Of a DNA stretch of 6,668 nucleotides, positions 6,483 through 6,668 are shown piece after piece. Below the pieces are notes generated by a model. It did not search any database. It was not told where the DNA came from and saw only the letters and a program-made list of their open reading frames with translations. Where the stretch lies: the NCBI GenBank assembly GCA_947175285.1, contig CAMWMM010000281.1, forward strand, positions 1 to 6,668, read 5' to 3'. Source of the DNA: an uncultured Lachnospiraceae bacterium. GTDB lineage: Bacteria; Bacillota_A; Clostridia; Lachnospirales; Lachnospiraceae. Numbering within the stretch: position 1 is the stretch's first letter; every line of letters starts with the position of its first letter. The position numbers and the translations under genes were made by a program.

Positions 6483-6500
6483 CCTGCGAGTTCTCACTAC

Positions 6501-6668
6501 TTATAGTTCAATCCCGTTTTCTTTGCACAGTGCCCGCGCGCTTTCCACGGAATCAATGCCTGTTTTATTTTTAATCGGCGCAAATTCATAGTTACGCTCA
6601 ACTTCATAAGGCAGGCAGGAGTCTAATTCATGAATCATATCCAATACAAGCTGCTCATATTTATAACC
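6501..6668 (-). CDS. UDPGP-family nucleotidyltransferase (UDP-N-acetylglucosamine pyrophosphorylase-like), C-terminal part only
   Basis: Only the last 55 codons and the stop TAA (6501-6503) are inside the window; the 5' end lies beyond 6668. The tail contains EFAPIKNKTGIDSVESAR (positions 28-45 of the visible part), which recalls the conserved C-terminal FSPLKN-type motif of eukaryote-like UDP-N-acetylhexosamine pyrophosphorylases (AGX/UAP1), and it ends in NGIEL as I recall for clostridial members of the UDPGP type 1 family. Such enzymes make UDP-GlcNAc or a related UDP-sugar from UTP and the sugar 1-phosphate. The catalytic UTP-binding region is not visible, so the exact sugar cannot be judged. 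It reads in the same direction as galE, 255 bases upstream of it, with a separate galE promoter in between. Confidence 0.7.
   Translation of the reverse strand, partial: GYKYEQLVLDMIHELDSCLPYEVERNYEFAPIKNKTGIDSVESARALCKENGIEL

Noticed and set aside
6246..6500. Riboswitch or leader attenuator for galE
   Set aside because: The hairpin cluster lies upstream of the best promoter and lacks a terminator/antiterminator pair near the galE start; I recognise no known riboswitch core.
6406..6591. Plus-strand open frame through the hairpin cluster and into the UDPGP-family gene
   Set aside because: It runs through palindromic DNA and antisense to a recognisable C-terminus; nothing supports it as a gene.

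Overview
The window looks like chromosomal DNA of a low-to-mid GC Gram-positive anaerobe, most likely a member of the Clostridia close to Lachnospiraceae. This rests on the protein character (an FtsX-type ABC transporter encoded with its own two-component system, and a eukaryote-like UDPGP-family pyrophosphorylase next to galE), on strong AGGAGG-like ribosome binding sites and on the use of TTG and GTG starts. The genus cannot be fixed from the sequence alone. Every gene I support lies on the minus strand, so transcription runs from high to low coordinates.

Right part (6668 down to 5229): the 3' end of a UDPGP-family nucleotidyltransferase gene (6501-6668, cut by the window edge), then a 255-base gap holding an ornate hairpin cluster (6356-6482) and a probable galE promoter (6291-6320), then a complete galE (5229-6245). 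The two enzymes belong to UDP-sugar supply. The epimerase has Cys at the residue that gates N-acetylated substrates, which together with its neighbour suggests it may handle UDP-GlcNAc/UDP-GalNAc as well as UDP-Glc/UDP-Gal.

Middle (5228 down to 4925, 304 bases without a gene): a 197-base, nearly perfect inverted-repeat element (5012-5208) that folds into a long stem ending in a branched tip. Four bases further on lies an 11-bp tandem direct repeat (4986-5007), placed over the -35 position of a promoter whose -10 is TATAAT. This is the layout expected for an operator of an OmpR-family activator.

Left part (4924 down to 5): a tight four-gene operon of ABC ATPase, 854-residue FtsX-type permease, OmpR-family response regulator and sensor histidine kinase. 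Gaps are 1 base, 27 bases and about 17 bases. I infer a self-contained envelope-stress, antimicrobial-peptide or lipid-export module. The kinase has one membrane segment and no extracellular sensor domain, so the transporter may be the sensor; the regulator probably binds the tandem repeat and controls its own operon.

The items most worth follow-up are the two unrelated branched inverted-repeat elements on either side of galE, the operator repeat, and the variant catalytic motifs of the kinase. I found no CRISPR array, tRNA, rRNA, transposase or phage gene.
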